Made by a program: the position numbers and the translations under genes
Notes under the pieces: generated by a model
Database searches by the model: none
What the model saw: the letters and a program-made list of their open reading frames with translations, nothing else
What the model was told of the DNA's origin: nothing
NCBI GenBank assembly: GCA_900637275.1
Contig: LR134362.1
Location: 186,001-250,000 of the forward strand
DNA: 64,000 nt
Direction: 5' to 3'
Origin: [Pasteurella] aerogenes
Lineage (GTDB): Bacteria > Pseudomonadota > Gammaproteobacteria > Enterobacterales > Pasteurellaceae
Shown: positions 8,334 to 17,701 of the stretch, piece by piece
How the letters are laid out: each line of letters starts with the position of its first letter
How positions within the stretch are numbered: position 1 is the stretch's first letter

Positions 8334-9248
8334 ATGGCAGAAAAAAATTTGTTAAATCATTTGGCACAGTTAATTACTGAGCAGCGTAATCCGCATTCGA
8401 TGCGTTTGGATCAGTTGTCTGCGGCGGAAATTGTGCATTTGATGAATGAAGAAGATCAAAAAGTGGCGCAGGCGGTGGCGGCTTGTTTGCCGCAGATTAC
8501 TTTAGCGGTGGAAAAGATTGCGGCGGCGTTTGCTCAAGGTGGGCGTTTGATTTATCTTGGGGCGGGAACCAGTGGGCGTTTAGGTGTGTTAGATGCATCA
8601 GAATGTCCACCGACCTTTAGTGTATCGCCGGAGCAGGTAAAAGGCGTGATTGCTGGTGGGGATTATGCGATTCGTCATGCGGTAGAAGGTGCGGAAGATG
8701 ATCCTTCGGCGGCAGTTAACGATTTGCAGCAATTGGGATTTAGCGCGCAAGATGTTCTGGTTGGTATTGCGGCAAGTGGGCGTACGCCTTATGTTATCGG
8801 CGGTTTGGAATATGCCAAACAATTGGGAGCGACGACGGTGGCGTTAAGCAGTAATCCACAAACTAAAATGACGGAAATCGCCGATATTGCGATCACAACT
8901 GTTGTTGGACCGGAAATTTTGACCGGCTCCAGTCGCTTAAAATCCGGTACTGCGCAAAAATTGGTACTGAATATGTTAAGCACTGCATCCATGGTGTTGT
9001 CGGGAAAATGTTACCAGAATTTGATGGTGGACGTGAAAGTGAGCAACGAAAAGCTATATGCGCGCGCTATTCGGATTGTGATGCAAGCGACGGAATGTGA
9101 CAAATCAGCGGCGGAAGCGGCATTGGTGCAAGCGGATAATCAACCGAAATTAGCCATTTTGATGTTATTATCCGGATTGGATAAATCAAGGGCGCTGGCA
9201 TTATTACAAGCAAATGATGGGCGTTTAAGTCAGGCGTTGAGCGCGTAA
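8334..9248 (+). CDS. murQ: N-acetylmuramic acid 6-phosphate etherase
   Basis: MurQ cleaves the lactyl ether of MurNAc-6-phosphate to give GlcNAc-6-phosphate and lactate, letting the cell recycle or eat its cell-wall sugar. The 304-residue protein carries a SIS sugar-phosphate domain: LGAGTSGRLGVLDASECPPTF, then GDYAIRHAVEGAEDD with the catalytic glutamate region, GIAASGRTPYV and TGSSRLKSGTAQK. Length matches the family. The start lies after AAGGGATGA. Neither MurR nor a MurP transporter is next to it; it stands alone between terminators. Confidence 0.95.
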   Translation: MAEKNLLNHLAQLITEQRNPHSMRLDQLSAAEIVHLMNEEDQKVAQAVAACLPQITLAVEKIAAAFAQGGRLIYLGAGTSGRLGVLDASECPPTFSVSPEQVKGVIAGGDYAIRHAVEGAEDDPSAAVNDLQQLGFSAQDVLVGIAASGRTPYVIGGLEYAKQLGATTVALSSNPQTKMTEIADIAITTVVGPEILTGSSRLKSGTAQKLVLNMLSTASMVLSGKCYQNLMVDVKVSNEKLYARAIRIVMQATECDKSAAEAALVQADNQPKLAILMLLSGLDKSRALALLQANDGRLSQALSA

Positions 9249-9257
9249 TTGATATAA

Positions 9258-9289
9258 AAAGGGAGCGGTTGGCTCCCTTTGTTTTATTT
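9258..9289. terminator. Bidirectional terminator between murQ and pnuC
   Basis: AAAGGGAGC, loop GGTTG, GCTCCCTTT with T-rich tracts on both sides. It serves murQ from the left and pnuC from the right. Confidence 0.85.
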
Positions 9290-9307
9290 GGTTAAGTGCG
9301 GTGGATT

Positions 9308-9991
9308 TTATCTCGTTTTTTTCGCGAGTTTTGACCAGTTGTAATACCCGTATAAAGAGTTTAATAAGTAGGCGCCATACATTAAGTACATTGCCGGTGT
9401 TTGCGCCCATAAGATGATAGATAAGATATTGATGATAATCCATAAAATCCATTGCTCGCTATAGCGCAAGATCATCAATAATTGTGCCGCAACGACGAGT
9501 ACCGTAGTTACTCCGTCTAAGGTGACAGATTGTCCGTCAGTGGTTTTTAGAAAGCTGATAAAAGCAATGGAGCCGATAAGAACAGTGGCAATTAATGTTG
9601 TCCAGCCTTTGAGCGTGAGAAATTTGGCTTCTACGACTTCTTGCGCATTTTCGCTGCGCATATTTTGTTTCCACAAGAAATAGCCGATAAATTGTGCGGG
9701 GATATAGACATAAAGCGTGGTGGTCATTTCGCCATAAAATTTATTATCTAAGGATACATAAAAATAGGTGTAAGCAAAAATTAAGCCAAACAAATAGTTA
9801 CTGATTTTCCCTTTACCCACAAACACCACGCAAAGAATACCTGCAATACCGGAAATCATGGCGAGGAGCGAGTCGGGTTCTTGTATATAGGCAAAAATTT
9901 GTGCCGCTAAAAAGAGAAAAATCCAAATGACTTCAAAGGGTTTCCAGCCGCCGAAAAGTTCATTTTTAAGATGTTGTAACCAATTGTTCAT
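9308..9991 (-). CDS. pnuC: Nicotinamide riboside transporter PnuC
   Basis: PnuC is an inner-membrane facilitator for nicotinamide riboside, an NAD precursor that matters in Pasteurellaceae because many cannot make NAD from simple precursors. The 227-residue protein is almost all hydrophobic segments (about seven), with the family stretches GISNYLFG-like GKISNYLFGLIFAYTYFY, a WxxW-type region and EQWILWIIINI near the end. The start at 9991 is chosen because AGAGG sits six bases upstream; the longer ORF from 10036 has no ribosome site. The partner NadR is not in this window. No riboswitch-like fold was evident in its short leader. Confidence 0.92.
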   Translation of the reverse strand: MNNWLQHLKNELFGGWKPFEVIWIFLFLAAQIFAYIQEPDSLLAMISGIAGILCVVFVGKGKISNYLFGLIFAYTYFYVSLDNKFYGEMTTTLYVYIPAQFIGYFLWKQNMRSENAQEVVEAKFLTLKGWTTLIATVLIGSIAFISFLKTTDGQSVTLDGVTTVLVVAAQLLMILRYSEQWILWIIINILSIILWAQTPAMYLMYGAYLLNSLYGYYNWSKLAKKTR

Positions 9992-10116
9992 ATCAGACCT
10001 CTGAAATGTAAAATCAAAACGCAATGAGTGTTGCATTCCGGATGCGAAAAGTCAATTATTAGCGACGTTTCGAGGCTTTTTTATCATGTAATTGCAATTA
10101 TATATAAAATAAATAA

Positions 10117-10149
10117 CAAAAAGTGCGGTCATTTTTACCGCACTTTTGT
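10117..10149 (-). terminator. Inverted uptake-signal pair ending the ypfJ-type gene
   Basis: AAGTGCGGT (10121-10129) faces ACCGCACTT (10137-10145) across seven bases, with A/T runs outside. It lies right after the stop of the minus-strand peptidase gene and should act as its terminator. Confidence 0.8.
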
Positions 10150-10155
10150 GATTTA

Positions 10156-10989
10156 TTAATTGGTGAACGTGTTACATTGGCTTGGATTGCCATTTTGTAA
10201 TCCGCGTTTAAACCAAGCCAGGCGCTGTGCTGAGGTTCCGTGAGTAAAACTGTCTGGCACGATATAGCCTTGATTGCGTTTTTGCAAGCGATCATCGCCC
10301 ACCGCTTCTGCTGCATTAAATGCTTTTTCGATATCGCCGGTTTCAAATAAGCCGCTTTTTGCCGCTTGATAGCCCCAGACACCGGCAAAACAGTCCGCTT
10401 GTAATTCTAATTTGACCGATAATTGATTGGCTTGAGTTTTACTACTTTGTTGTTGGGCTTGATAAACTTTTGGCAAGATGCCGAGTAGGTTTTGAATATG
10501 GTGTCCCACTTCGTGTGCAATAACGTAGGCAAAAGCGGACTCGCCATCGGCACCCAATTGGTGTTTCATGTCATTATAAAAGGATAAATCCAAATAAACG
10601 CGATGATCGTTTGGGCAGTAAAAAGGTCCCATCGCCGATTGTCCGGTGCCGCAAGCAGTTGAGGTGGCACCATTGTAAAGCACCATGATAGGCGCATTAT
10701 AACGTTGATTTTGTTGAGCAAAATAATCGCCCCAAACCGATTCAGTATCAGCAAGCACAACGCGGGACAAGCTATTGAGTTCTTGTTCTTCCTGACTGTT
10801 AAGTGAGCTGCTTTGTTGTGAGGAAAAGTCTGGTGTGCCAACCAAACTGCTAAGATCCACGCCATAATAAGCGCCGATTAATAAAATGATAATTCCGAAA
10901 ATGCCGGTACTTTTTCTACCGCGACGAAATGATCCGCCTGAGCGTCTGTCTTCGACGTTTGTACTTTCTCTACGACCTTGCCAACGCAT
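10156..10989 (-). CDS. ypfJ: YpfJ-family neutral zinc metallopeptidase
   Basis: A 277-residue protein of the neutral zinc metallopeptidase family (E. coli YpfJ). It has a charged N-terminus (MRWQGRRESTNVEDRR), one transmembrane segment (about residues 28-43), then the peptidase domain with the zinc motif HEVGHH at 159-164 and a downstream ELQADCFAG glutamate. This suggests an inner-membrane anchor with the catalytic domain outside the cytoplasm. Its substrate is unknown in the literature I know. The short leader to the BON-LysM gene (kbp) on the other strand is shared, so the two are divergently transcribed. Confidence 0.88.
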   Translation of the reverse strand: MRWQGRRESTNVEDRRSGGSFRRGRKSTGIFGIIILLIGAYYGVDLSSLVGTPDFSSQQSSSLNSQEEQELNSLSRVVLADTESVWGDYFAQQNQRYNAPIMVLYNGATSTACGTGQSAMGPFYCPNDHRVYLDLSFYNDMKHQLGADGESAFAYVIAHEVGHHIQNLLGILPKVYQAQQQSSKTQANQLSVKLELQADCFAGVWGYQAAKSGLFETGDIEKAFNAAEAVGDDRLQKRNQGYIVPDSFTHGTSAQRLAWFKRGLQNGNPSQCNTFTN

Positions 10990-11179
10990 ATAGTTTCCTT
11001 TTTTGTTGATGAATTGGCGCTATTTTATTACAAAATATGTAAAAGTGCGGTGATTTTTTGTGAAGAAGTTTCAAGTTATGTAAAGATTCGTTAAAGTTCG
11101 CGTTTCGCTATGGACTTCCGAACCTGAATTCGTTAATGTAGCAACGAATTCATTATTGATATCAGATAAGGAGATGACA

Positions 11180-11623
11180 ATGGGTTTATTTGATTTTGTG
11201 GGCGACATTGGTAAAAAACTTTTCTCTAAAAAAGAGGAAGCCTCTGAAGCGGTTACGCAACACATTGCTGAAGATAATCCGGGTGTGGAAAATGTATCGG
11301 TAAAAGTGGAAGATGGTGTAGCAAAATTGGAAGGTAAAGCAGTTTCAGCGGAAGCATTGGAAAAAGCGGTATTGATGGCGGGTAACGTGATTGGTATTAA
11401 CTCGGTGAATGTGGATAACGTTGCGATTGCTAGTGGAGAACAATTAGCCGGTGATGATGAGTTTTATGTGATTCAAAAAGGAGATACTTTGTGGAAAATC
11501 GCCGAGAAAGCTTATGGTAACGGCGCGAAATATACGGCCATCGTAACAGCGAATAAAGAAGTGATTAAAGACGCGGATAAAATTTTCCCAGGGCAAAAAA
11601 TTCGGTTACCAAAATCGTTATAA
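11180..11623 (+). CDS. kbp: BON-LysM protein, homologue of potassium-binding Kbp (YgaU)
   Basis: A 147-residue protein with the same build as E. coli Kbp/YgaU: start MGLFDFVGDIGKKL, a BON domain (about residues 25-85) and a C-terminal LysM domain (YVIQKGDTLWKIAEKAYGNGAKYTAIVTANK...IFPGQKIRLP). Kbp is a cytoplasmic K+ sensor linked to stress; that function is by homology. The start at 11180 is chosen because AAGGAG (11168-11173) is six bases away and the protein then begins exactly as in YgaU. An earlier in-frame codon at 11156 is less likely. Confidence 0.88.
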   Translation: MGLFDFVGDIGKKLFSKKEEASEAVTQHIAEDNPGVENVSVKVEDGVAKLEGKAVSAEALEKAVLMAGNVIGINSVNVDNVAIASGEQLAGDDEFYVIQKGDTLWKIAEKAYGNGAKYTAIVTANKEVIKDADKIFPGQKIRLPKSL

Positions 11624-11638
11624 TTGGTTTTAAAGAAA

Positions 11639-11668
11639 GCCCTATTTCTATTGAAATAGGGTTTTTGC
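11639..11668 (+). terminator. Terminator after kbp
   Basis: CCCTATTTC, loop TATT, GAAATAGGG, then TTTTT. The nine-base-pair stem is perfect. Confidence 0.9.
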
Positions 11669-11719
11669 TTTTGTTTAGTTTAAAATTTAATCAAATGTCG
11701 TTTTTTCTCCGCCATTTTC

Positions 11720-11748
11720 TCGACTGATGGCATTTGTATCGTTATAAT
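11720..11748 (+). promoter_or_regulatory. Candidate sigma-70 promoter of tig
   Basis: TCGACT (11720-11725), 17 bases, TATAAT (11743-11748). The -10 is perfect and the -35 matches four of six. It would give a leader of about 90 bases before the trigger factor start. Confidence 0.6.
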
Positions 11749-11843
11749 TCATCGTCTTATATTGGATTTAATTTTATCTAACTTTTAATTAACGTGTTCG
11801 GTGCGAGCGTTCGCCGAGTGCAAATTCATTTTGAGGTAACATA

Positions 11844-13142
11844 ATGTCATTAAATATTGAAACAACTCAAGGTCTTGAGCGTCGTGTAAGCATCACCGTT
11901 CCTGCTGAAACTGTAGAACAAGCGGTGCGTGAAGAATTAAAACGTGTTTCTAAAAACGCCCGTGTTGATGGTTTCCGTAAAGGTAAAGTGCCGGCACAAA
12001 TTATTGAAAAACGTTTTGGTGCATCAGTGCGTCAAGATGTATTGGGCGACTTATTACAAAAACATTTCTTTAGTGCGGTAATTGATAGCAAAATCAATTT
12101 GGCCGGACGCCCTAACTTTACTGTTGAACAATTTGAAAACGGTAAAGATTTAACTTTTAGTGCGACCTTTGAAGTCTATCCGGAAGTGCAATTGCAAGGT
12201 TTAGATCAAATTAAAGTAGAAAAACCGGTTGTTGAAATCACTGATGCCGATGTAGATAAAATGGTTGACGTATTGCGTAAACAACAAGCAACTTGGGCAG
12301 AAAAACAAGATGCAGCGAATGCAGACGATCGCGTTACTCTTGATTTCGTGGGTTCTGTGGACGGTGAAGAGTTTGAAGGCGGCAAAGCGAATGATTTCGT
12401 ATTGGCGATGGGTCAAGGTCGTATGATTCCGGGCTTTGAAGAAGGCGTTGTTGGTCATAAAGCCGGTGAAAGTTTTGAGATTGATGTGACTTTCCCTGAA
12501 GAATATCATGCAGAAAACTTAAAAGGTAAAGCTGCGAAATTTGCTATTACCTTGAAAAAAGTAGAAGTCATGGTGTTACCGGAATTAACCGATGAATTCG
12601 TAGCAAAATTCGGTCCGACCACAAAAACTGTAGCAGATTTACGTGATGAAATTCGCAAAAATATGCAACGTGAATTAAAAAATGCGTTAACGGCGCGCGT
12701 TAAAAATCAAGTGATTGACGGTTTATTGGCACAAAATGCTATTGATGTTCCGGCAGCAGCAGTTGAGCAAGAAATTGAAACCTTGCGTAGCCAAGCGGCA
12801 CAACGCTTCGGTGGTAACGCACAACAAGCCGCTCAATTACCACGTGAATTGTTTGAAGAACAAGCAAAACGCCGTGTACAAGTGGGATTATTGTTGTCTG
12901 AAGTGATTGCATCTAACGAATTGAAAGCAGATGAAGAGCGCGTGAAGGCAATGATCGCTGATATTGCTTCTGCTTACGAGCAACCACAAGAAGTAATCGA
13001 ATATTATAGCAAAAACAAAGAGTTAATGAATAATATTCGTAACGTGGTATTAGAAGAACAAGCAGTTGATGCCGTACTTGCGAAAGCGCAAGTATCCGAA
13101 AAAGCAGCTTCTTTTGATGAAGTGATGAATCCGCAAGCGTAA
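11844..13142 (+). CDS. tig: Trigger factor (ribosome-associated chaperone)
   Basis: Trigger factor binds ribosomal protein L23 at the tunnel exit and shields new chains; it is also a prolyl isomerase. The 432-residue protein has all three parts: the N-terminal ribosome-binding domain with the signature GFRKGKVP (near residue 45), the FKBP-like isomerase domain (about 160-245, with FEGGKANDFVLAMGQGRMIPGFE) and the helical C-terminal arms. Length equals E. coli Tig. The start follows TGAGGTAAC. It heads the classic tig-clpP-clpX-lon order, though an uptake-signal hairpin separates it from clpP. Confidence 0.97.
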   Translation: MSLNIETTQGLERRVSITVPAETVEQAVREELKRVSKNARVDGFRKGKVPAQIIEKRFGASVRQDVLGDLLQKHFFSAVIDSKINLAGRPNFTVEQFENGKDLTFSATFEVYPEVQLQGLDQIKVEKPVVEITDADVDKMVDVLRKQQATWAEKQDAANADDRVTLDFVGSVDGEEFEGGKANDFVLAMGQGRMIPGFEEGVVGHKAGESFEIDVTFPEEYHAENLKGKAAKFAITLKKVEVMVLPELTDEFVAKFGPTTKTVADLRDEIRKNMQRELKNALTARVKNQVIDGLLAQNAIDVPAAAVEQEIETLRSQAAQRFGGNAQQAAQLPRELFEEQAKRRVQVGLLLSEVIASNELKADEERVKAMIADIASAYEQPQEVIEYYSKNKELMNNIRNVVLEEQAVDAVLAKAQVSEKAASFDEVMNPQA

Positions 13143-13159
13143 TTTCGCTTGAACAATAT

Positions 13160-13204
13160 AAAAGTGCGGTCATTTTTTTCGCAGAAATGACCGCACTTTT
13201 TATT
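13160..13204 (+). terminator. Inverted uptake-signal terminator after tig
   Basis: AAAAGTGCGGTCATTT pairs with AAATGACCGCACTTTT (uptake signals at 13162-13170 and 13190-13198). The stem runs beyond the nine-base core on both sides and ends in T, a strong terminator. Confidence 0.88.
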
Positions 13205-13302
13205 TTCAGCATCAGCAAGCAAATGGATTTCATTTAGGCAAAAACGGATTTTTCAGGTAGAATAGCCAGTGTGAAAATTTTGAATAAGAAGTGGAGATAA
13301 AA

Positions 13303-13884
13303 ATGAGTTTAATCCCTATGGTTGTTGAGCAAACCTCGCGCGGCGAGCGTTCTTATGACATTTATTCCCGTTTATTGAAAGAACGTGTGATTTTTTTAAG
13401 TGGCGAGGTTGAAGATCATATGGCGAATTTAATTGTGGCGCAGTTGCTGTTTTTAGAATCGGAAAATCCGGAAAAAGACATCAATATTTATATTAATTCA
13501 CCGGGTGGTTCAGTGACTGCTGGTATGGCGATTTATGATACGATGCAATTTATTAAGCCGGATGTGCGTACCTTATGTATTGGTCAAGCTTGTTCTATGG
13601 GGGCTTTTTTATTAGCCGCTGGTGCTGCTGGCAAACGGGCTGCGTTGCCGAATGCGCGCGTGATGATCCATCAACCGCTAGGCGGTTTTCGTGGTCAAGC
13701 GTCAGATATTCAAATTCATGCGCAAGAAATTCTAAAAATTAAACAGACCTTAAATGATCGTTTAGCGTTCCATACTGGTCAATCCATCGAGAAAATTGAG
13801 CGTGATACGGATCGGGATAATTTTATGTCGGCACAAGAGGCTAAACTATATGGTTTAGTGGATGATGTGTTGGTGCAACGATAG
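13303..13884 (+). CDS. clpP: ATP-dependent Clp protease proteolytic subunit
   Basis: ClpP forms the two-ring proteolytic chamber that works with ClpX (next gene) or ClpA. The 193-residue protein has the Ser-His-Asp triad: Ser98 in GQACSMGA, His123 in VMIHQP and Asp172 in RDTDRDNF. The start at 13303 is preferred to an in-frame ATG at 13291 because the GTGGAGA ribosome site is then correctly placed and the N-terminus (MSLIPMVVEQTSRGERS) fits the family, including the short propeptide. It is 12 bases from clpX, so the two share a transcript. Confidence 0.97.
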   Translation: MSLIPMVVEQTSRGERSYDIYSRLLKERVIFLSGEVEDHMANLIVAQLLFLESENPEKDINIYINSPGGSVTAGMAIYDTMQFIKPDVRTLCIGQACSMGAFLLAAGAAGKRAALPNARVMIHQPLGGFRGQASDIQIHAQEILKIKQTLNDRLAFHTGQSIEKIERDTDRDNFMSAQEAKLYGLVDDVLVQR

Positions 13885-13896
13885 GATGAGATAAGC

Positions 13897-15132
13897 ATGA
13901 CTATGGATAAAGATCTGCATTGTTCTTTTTGCGGTAAAGAACAAAAAGAGGTGGAAAAATTAATTGCCGGTACGTCGGGCTATATTTGCAACGAATGTAT
14001 TGAATTATGTCACGATATGTTGACCAATGAAGTGGAAACACCGGCGGAAGAAGAAAGCGGTATGTTGGCGAAATTGCCAACACCACACGAAATTCGCGCC
14101 CATTTAGATGATTATGTGATCGGTCAAGATTATGCGAAAAAAGTATTGGCGGTGGCGGTATATAACCATTATAAACGTCAGCGTGCAGCGCATAAAATTG
14201 ATAACGTGGAGTTGGGCAAAAGTAATATTTTGCTGATTGGTCCGACGGGCAGCGGGAAAACCTTGTTGGCGGAAACCATGGCGCGGATGTTGAATGTGCC
14301 TTTTGCTATGGCTGATGCGACCACCTTAACTGAAGCGGGTTATGTGGGCGAGGATGTGGAAAACGTGTTGCAAAAATTATTGCAAAGTTGCGATTATGAT
14401 ATTGAACGCGCAGAGCAAGGGATTATTTATATTGACGAAATCGATAAAATTACGCGTAAATCGGAAAATCCGTCAATTACCCGTGATGTGTCTGGCGAAG
14501 GTGTGCAACAAGCCTTGTTAAAATTGGTAGAAGGCACTATTGCTTCCATTCCTCCACAAGGTGGACGCAAACATCCGCAGCAGGAAATGTTAAAAATTGA
14601 TACATCTAAGATTTTATTTATTTGCGGCGGAGCATTTGCCGGATTGGATAAAATTATTGAAAAACGTGTCCATGTAGGCAGTGGAATCGGTTTTGGCGCA
14701 GAAGTCAAAGGCGAGACCGATAAGGCAACCTTGACGGAATTATTTAACCAAGTGGAACCAGACGATTTGATGAAATTTGGCTTAATTCCAGAATTTATCG
14801 GGCGTTTGCCGGTGATCGCGCCGTTAAGCGAATTGGATGAAGAAGCGTTGATCAAAATTTTAACTGAACCGAAAAATGCGTTAACCAAACAATATCAAGC
14901 ATTGTTTAATTTAGAGGATGTAAGTTTGGAGTTTACTCCGGAGGCGCTGGTGGCAATGGCGAAGAAAGCCTTAGAACGAAAAACGGGTGCGCGCGGATTG
15001 CGTTCCATTGTGGAAGGATTGTTATTAGATACTATGTATGATCTTCCGTCTTTGGAGAAATTGCAAAAAGTGGTGGTCACCGAGTCCAGTGTAACGGAAA
15101 ACGAGCCTCCGGTGTTGGAGTTTGCGCAATAA
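13897..15132 (+). CDS. clpX: ATP-dependent Clp protease ATP-binding subunit ClpX
   Basis: ClpX is the hexameric AAA+ unfoldase that feeds substrates to ClpP. The 411-residue protein has the N-terminal zinc domain (CSFCGK... and GYICNEC), Walker A GPTGSGKT, Walker B IIYIDEIDK, the ClpP-docking IGF loop (SGIGFGAEV), a sensor-2 motif (GARGLRS) and the usual length. The start lies 12 bases after clpP with AGGATGAG before it. An inverted uptake-signal pair follows and separates it from lon. Confidence 0.97.
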   Translation: MTMDKDLHCSFCGKEQKEVEKLIAGTSGYICNECIELCHDMLTNEVETPAEEESGMLAKLPTPHEIRAHLDDYVIGQDYAKKVLAVAVYNHYKRQRAAHKIDNVELGKSNILLIGPTGSGKTLLAETMARMLNVPFAMADATTLTEAGYVGEDVENVLQKLLQSCDYDIERAEQGIIYIDEIDKITRKSENPSITRDVSGEGVQQALLKLVEGTIASIPPQGGRKHPQQEMLKIDTSKILFICGGAFAGLDKIIEKRVHVGSGIGFGAEVKGETDKATLTELFNQVEPDDLMKFGLIPEFIGRLPVIAPLSELDEEALIKILTEPKNALTKQYQALFNLEDVSLEFTPEALVAMAKKALERKTGARGLRSIVEGLLLDTMYDLPSLEKLQKVVVTESSVTENEPPVLEFAQ

Positions 15133-15144
15133 ATTGGCGATTGT

Positions 15145-15178
15145 GAAAAGTGCGGTAAATTTCACCGCACTTTTTTAT
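15145..15178 (+). terminator. Inverted uptake-signal terminator after clpX
   Basis: AAGTGCGGT (15148-15156) and ACCGCACTT (15164-15172) across seven bases, with AAA before and a run of T after. Confidence 0.88.
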
Positions 15179-15183
15179 TTTCC

Positions 15184-15211
15184 CTTGAATTTTAGCCTTT
15201 CACCCCAATAT
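15184..15211 (+). promoter_or_regulatory. Heat-shock (sigma-32) promoter of lon
   Basis: CTTGAA (15184-15189), 13 bases, CCCCAATAT (15203-15211). Both boxes match the known sigma-32 consensus (CTTGAA, CCCCATNT) at an accepted spacing. It lies about 43 bases before the lon start, and lon is a heat-shock gene in E. coli. A second copy of ACCCCAAT follows at 15223-15230. Confidence 0.8.
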
Positions 15212-15253
15212 CACAGCGTAACACCCCAATTTTTTAGAGAGAGTAGATGAGAT

Positions 15254-17671
15254 ATGAACGCAAAACGAACTAAAACACAAACAATTCCGGTTCTACCATT
15301 GCGTGATGTGGTAGTGTTTCCTTTTATGGTAATGCCATTATTTGTCGGACGAGCAAAATCCATTCGTAGCCTGGATGAGGCGATGGAAAGTGGTAAACAA
15401 TTATTATTAGTAGCGCAGCGTCAAGCGGATTTAGAAGAGCCGACAGTTAATGATGTGTATGATGTCGGGACAATCGCGAATATCATTCAATTATTAAAAT
15501 TGCCGGACGGTACGGTTAAGGTATTGGTGGAAGGTCAGCAACGCGCTAACATTCATTCGTTGCAAGATACCGGAGAATTTTTTAGTGCCGAAGTATTGCC
15601 GATTGACAGCGTGATTGGTGATGAAAAAGAATTGGATGTCGTGAAAAATGCGGTACTTTCCGAGTTTGAAAAATATGCCAATTTAAACAAGAAAGTACAA
15701 CCGGATATTTTGCCGGCATTGCAACGTATTGATGATGTAGAACGTTTAAGTGATACTTTAGCGGCACATTTGCCGGTGGCAGTTGCACAAAAACAAAATT
15801 TATTGGAAGAAGCCAATGTGGTATCGCGCTTTGAATATTTGCTTGGTTTGATGGAAAGTGAAGCGGATTTGCTACAAATCGAAAAGCGTATTCGCGGACG
15901 TGTTAAAAAACAAATGGAAAAAAGCCAGCGTGATTATTATTTGAATGAGCAAATTAAAGCCATTCAAAAAGAATTAGGCGAGGGCGATAATGCCATTGAC
16001 GAAGTTGAGCAGTTGCGTAAAAAAATTGAAGACGCCAGAATGCCAACGGAAGCACGTGAAAAAGCGGAAGCAGAATTACAAAAACTGAAAATGATGTCGC
16101 CAATGTCGGCGGAAGCGACAGTGGTGCGCAGTTATATTGATTGGATGGTACAAGTACCTTGGCATAAACGTACCAAAGTGAAAAAAGATATTGCGAAAGC
16201 GCAGGAAATTTTAGATGCCGATCATTATGGTTTAGAACGCGTGAAAGATCGTATTTTGGAATATCTCGCGGTGCAAAGTCGCTTAAATCAAATTAAAGGT
16301 CCGATTTTGTGCTTGGTGGGACCGCCCGGTGTGGGTAAAACTTCGTTAGGACAATCTATTGCGAATGCTACCGGACGTAAATATGTGCGTATGGCGTTGG
16401 GTGGTGTGCGTGATGAGGCGGAAATTCGCGGACATCGTAAAACCTATATCGGTTCGTTGCCGGGTAAATTGATCCAAAAAATGGCGAAAGTGGGGGTGAA
16501 AAACCCGTTGTTTTTGTTAGATGAAATTGACAAAATGTCCTCCGATATGCGTGGCGATCCGGCTTCTGCATTATTGGAAGTGCTGGATCCGGAACAAAAT
16601 ACCCATTTCAATGATCACTATTTGGAAGTCGATTATGATTTGTCGGATGTGATGTTTGTGGCAACTTCCAATTCCATGCATATTCCAGGACCATTATTGG
16701 ATCGGATGGAGGTGATCCGTCTATCCGGTTATACGGAAGATGAAAAATTGAATATTGCGACTCGTCATTTATTGGCAAAACAAATCGAGCGTAACGGGTT
16801 GAAAGCCGGTGAATTAGTGATTGAGGATAGCGCGATTTTAGACATTATCCGTTATTACACGCGTGAAGCCGGCGTACGGGGCTTGGAACGAGAAATTTCT
16901 AAAATTTGTCGTAAGGCGGTGAAAAATTTATTGTTGAACCCAAAATTGAAATCTATCACTGTTAATGCCGACAATTTGCATGATTATCTTGGTGTGAAAC
17001 GCTTTGAATTCGGGCGCGCAGATACGCAAAATCGCGTGGGTGAAGTGACCGGTTTAGCATGGACAGAAGTAGGTGGTGACTTACTTACCATTGAAACAGC
17101 TTCTGTTCTCGGTAAAGGTAAATTGACCTTCACCGGTTCCTTAGGTGATGTGATGAAAGAAAGTATCCAAGCGGCGATGACTGTTGTTCGCGCCAGAGCG
17201 GAAAAATTAGGGATTGCCTCTGATTTTCATGAAAAACGCGATATTCATATTCATGTACCGGATGGCGCGACACCAAAAGACGGTCCAAGCGCGGGGATTG
17301 CGATGTGTACCGCCTTGGTTTCTTGTTTAACTGGAAATCCAGTGAGATCTGAAGTGGCAATGACTGGCGAAATTAGTTTGCGTGGGAAAGTATTGCCTAT
17401 TGGCGGGTTGAAAGAAAAATTGCTGGCGGCACACCGTGGTGGTATTAAAACCGTGATTATTCCGAAGGATAATGTGAAAGATTTGGAAGAAATCCCGGAA
17501 AATGCGAAAAATAATTTAAGTATTCATGCTGTGGAAAGCATTGATGAAGTGTTAAGTATCGCATTGGAAAATCCGCCGGAAGGGATTGAGTTTGTGAAGC
17601 ATAAACCGTTGAATAAAGTGAAAACTACGCGCAGTCGAAAAGCAAGTAGCACTTCAAGTGCCGTTAACTAG
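15254..17671 (+). CDS. lon: ATP-dependent protease La (Lon)
   Basis: Lon is the main soluble AAA+ protease for misfolded proteins and some regulators. The 805-residue protein has the N-terminal substrate domain (IPVLPLRDVVVFPFMVMPLFVGR), Walker A GPPGVGKT, Walker B NPLFLLDEIDK, and the C-terminal protease domain with Ser679 in DGPSAGIAM (same number as in E. coli) and the partner lysine in GGLKEKLLAAHRGG. The C-terminus extends about 20 residues as a Ser/Lys/Thr-rich tail. It has its own sigma-32 promoter. The hupB gene that follows lon in E. coli is absent here. Confidence 0.97.
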   Translation: MNAKRTKTQTIPVLPLRDVVVFPFMVMPLFVGRAKSIRSLDEAMESGKQLLLVAQRQADLEEPTVNDVYDVGTIANIIQLLKLPDGTVKVLVEGQQRANIHSLQDTGEFFSAEVLPIDSVIGDEKELDVVKNAVLSEFEKYANLNKKVQPDILPALQRIDDVERLSDTLAAHLPVAVAQKQNLLEEANVVSRFEYLLGLMESEADLLQIEKRIRGRVKKQMEKSQRDYYLNEQIKAIQKELGEGDNAIDEVEQLRKKIEDARMPTEAREKAEAELQKLKMMSPMSAEATVVRSYIDWMVQVPWHKRTKVKKDIAKAQEILDADHYGLERVKDRILEYLAVQSRLNQIKGPILCLVGPPGVGKTSLGQSIANATGRKYVRMALGGVRDEAEIRGHRKTYIGSLPGKLIQKMAKVGVKNPLFLLDEIDKMSSDMRGDPASALLEVLDPEQNTHFNDHYLEVDYDLSDVMFVATSNSMHIPGPLLDRMEVIRLSGYTEDEKLNIATRHLLAKQIERNGLKAGELVIEDSAILDIIRYYTREAGVRGLEREISKICRKAVKNLLLNPKLKSITVNADNLHDYLGVKRFEFGRADTQNRVGEVTGLAWTEVGGDLLTIETASVLGKGKLTFTGSLGDVMKESIQAAMTVVRARAEKLGIASDFHEKRDIHIHVPDGATPKDGPSAGIAMCTALVSCLTGNPVRSEVAMTGEISLRGKVLPIGGLKEKLLAAHRGGIKTVIIPKDNVKDLEEIPENAKNNLSIHAVESIDEVLSIALENPPEGIEFVKHKPLNKVKTTRSRKASSTSSAVN

Positions 17672-17701
17672 CGAAAGTGCGGTCGATTTTTACGTTATTT
17701 T

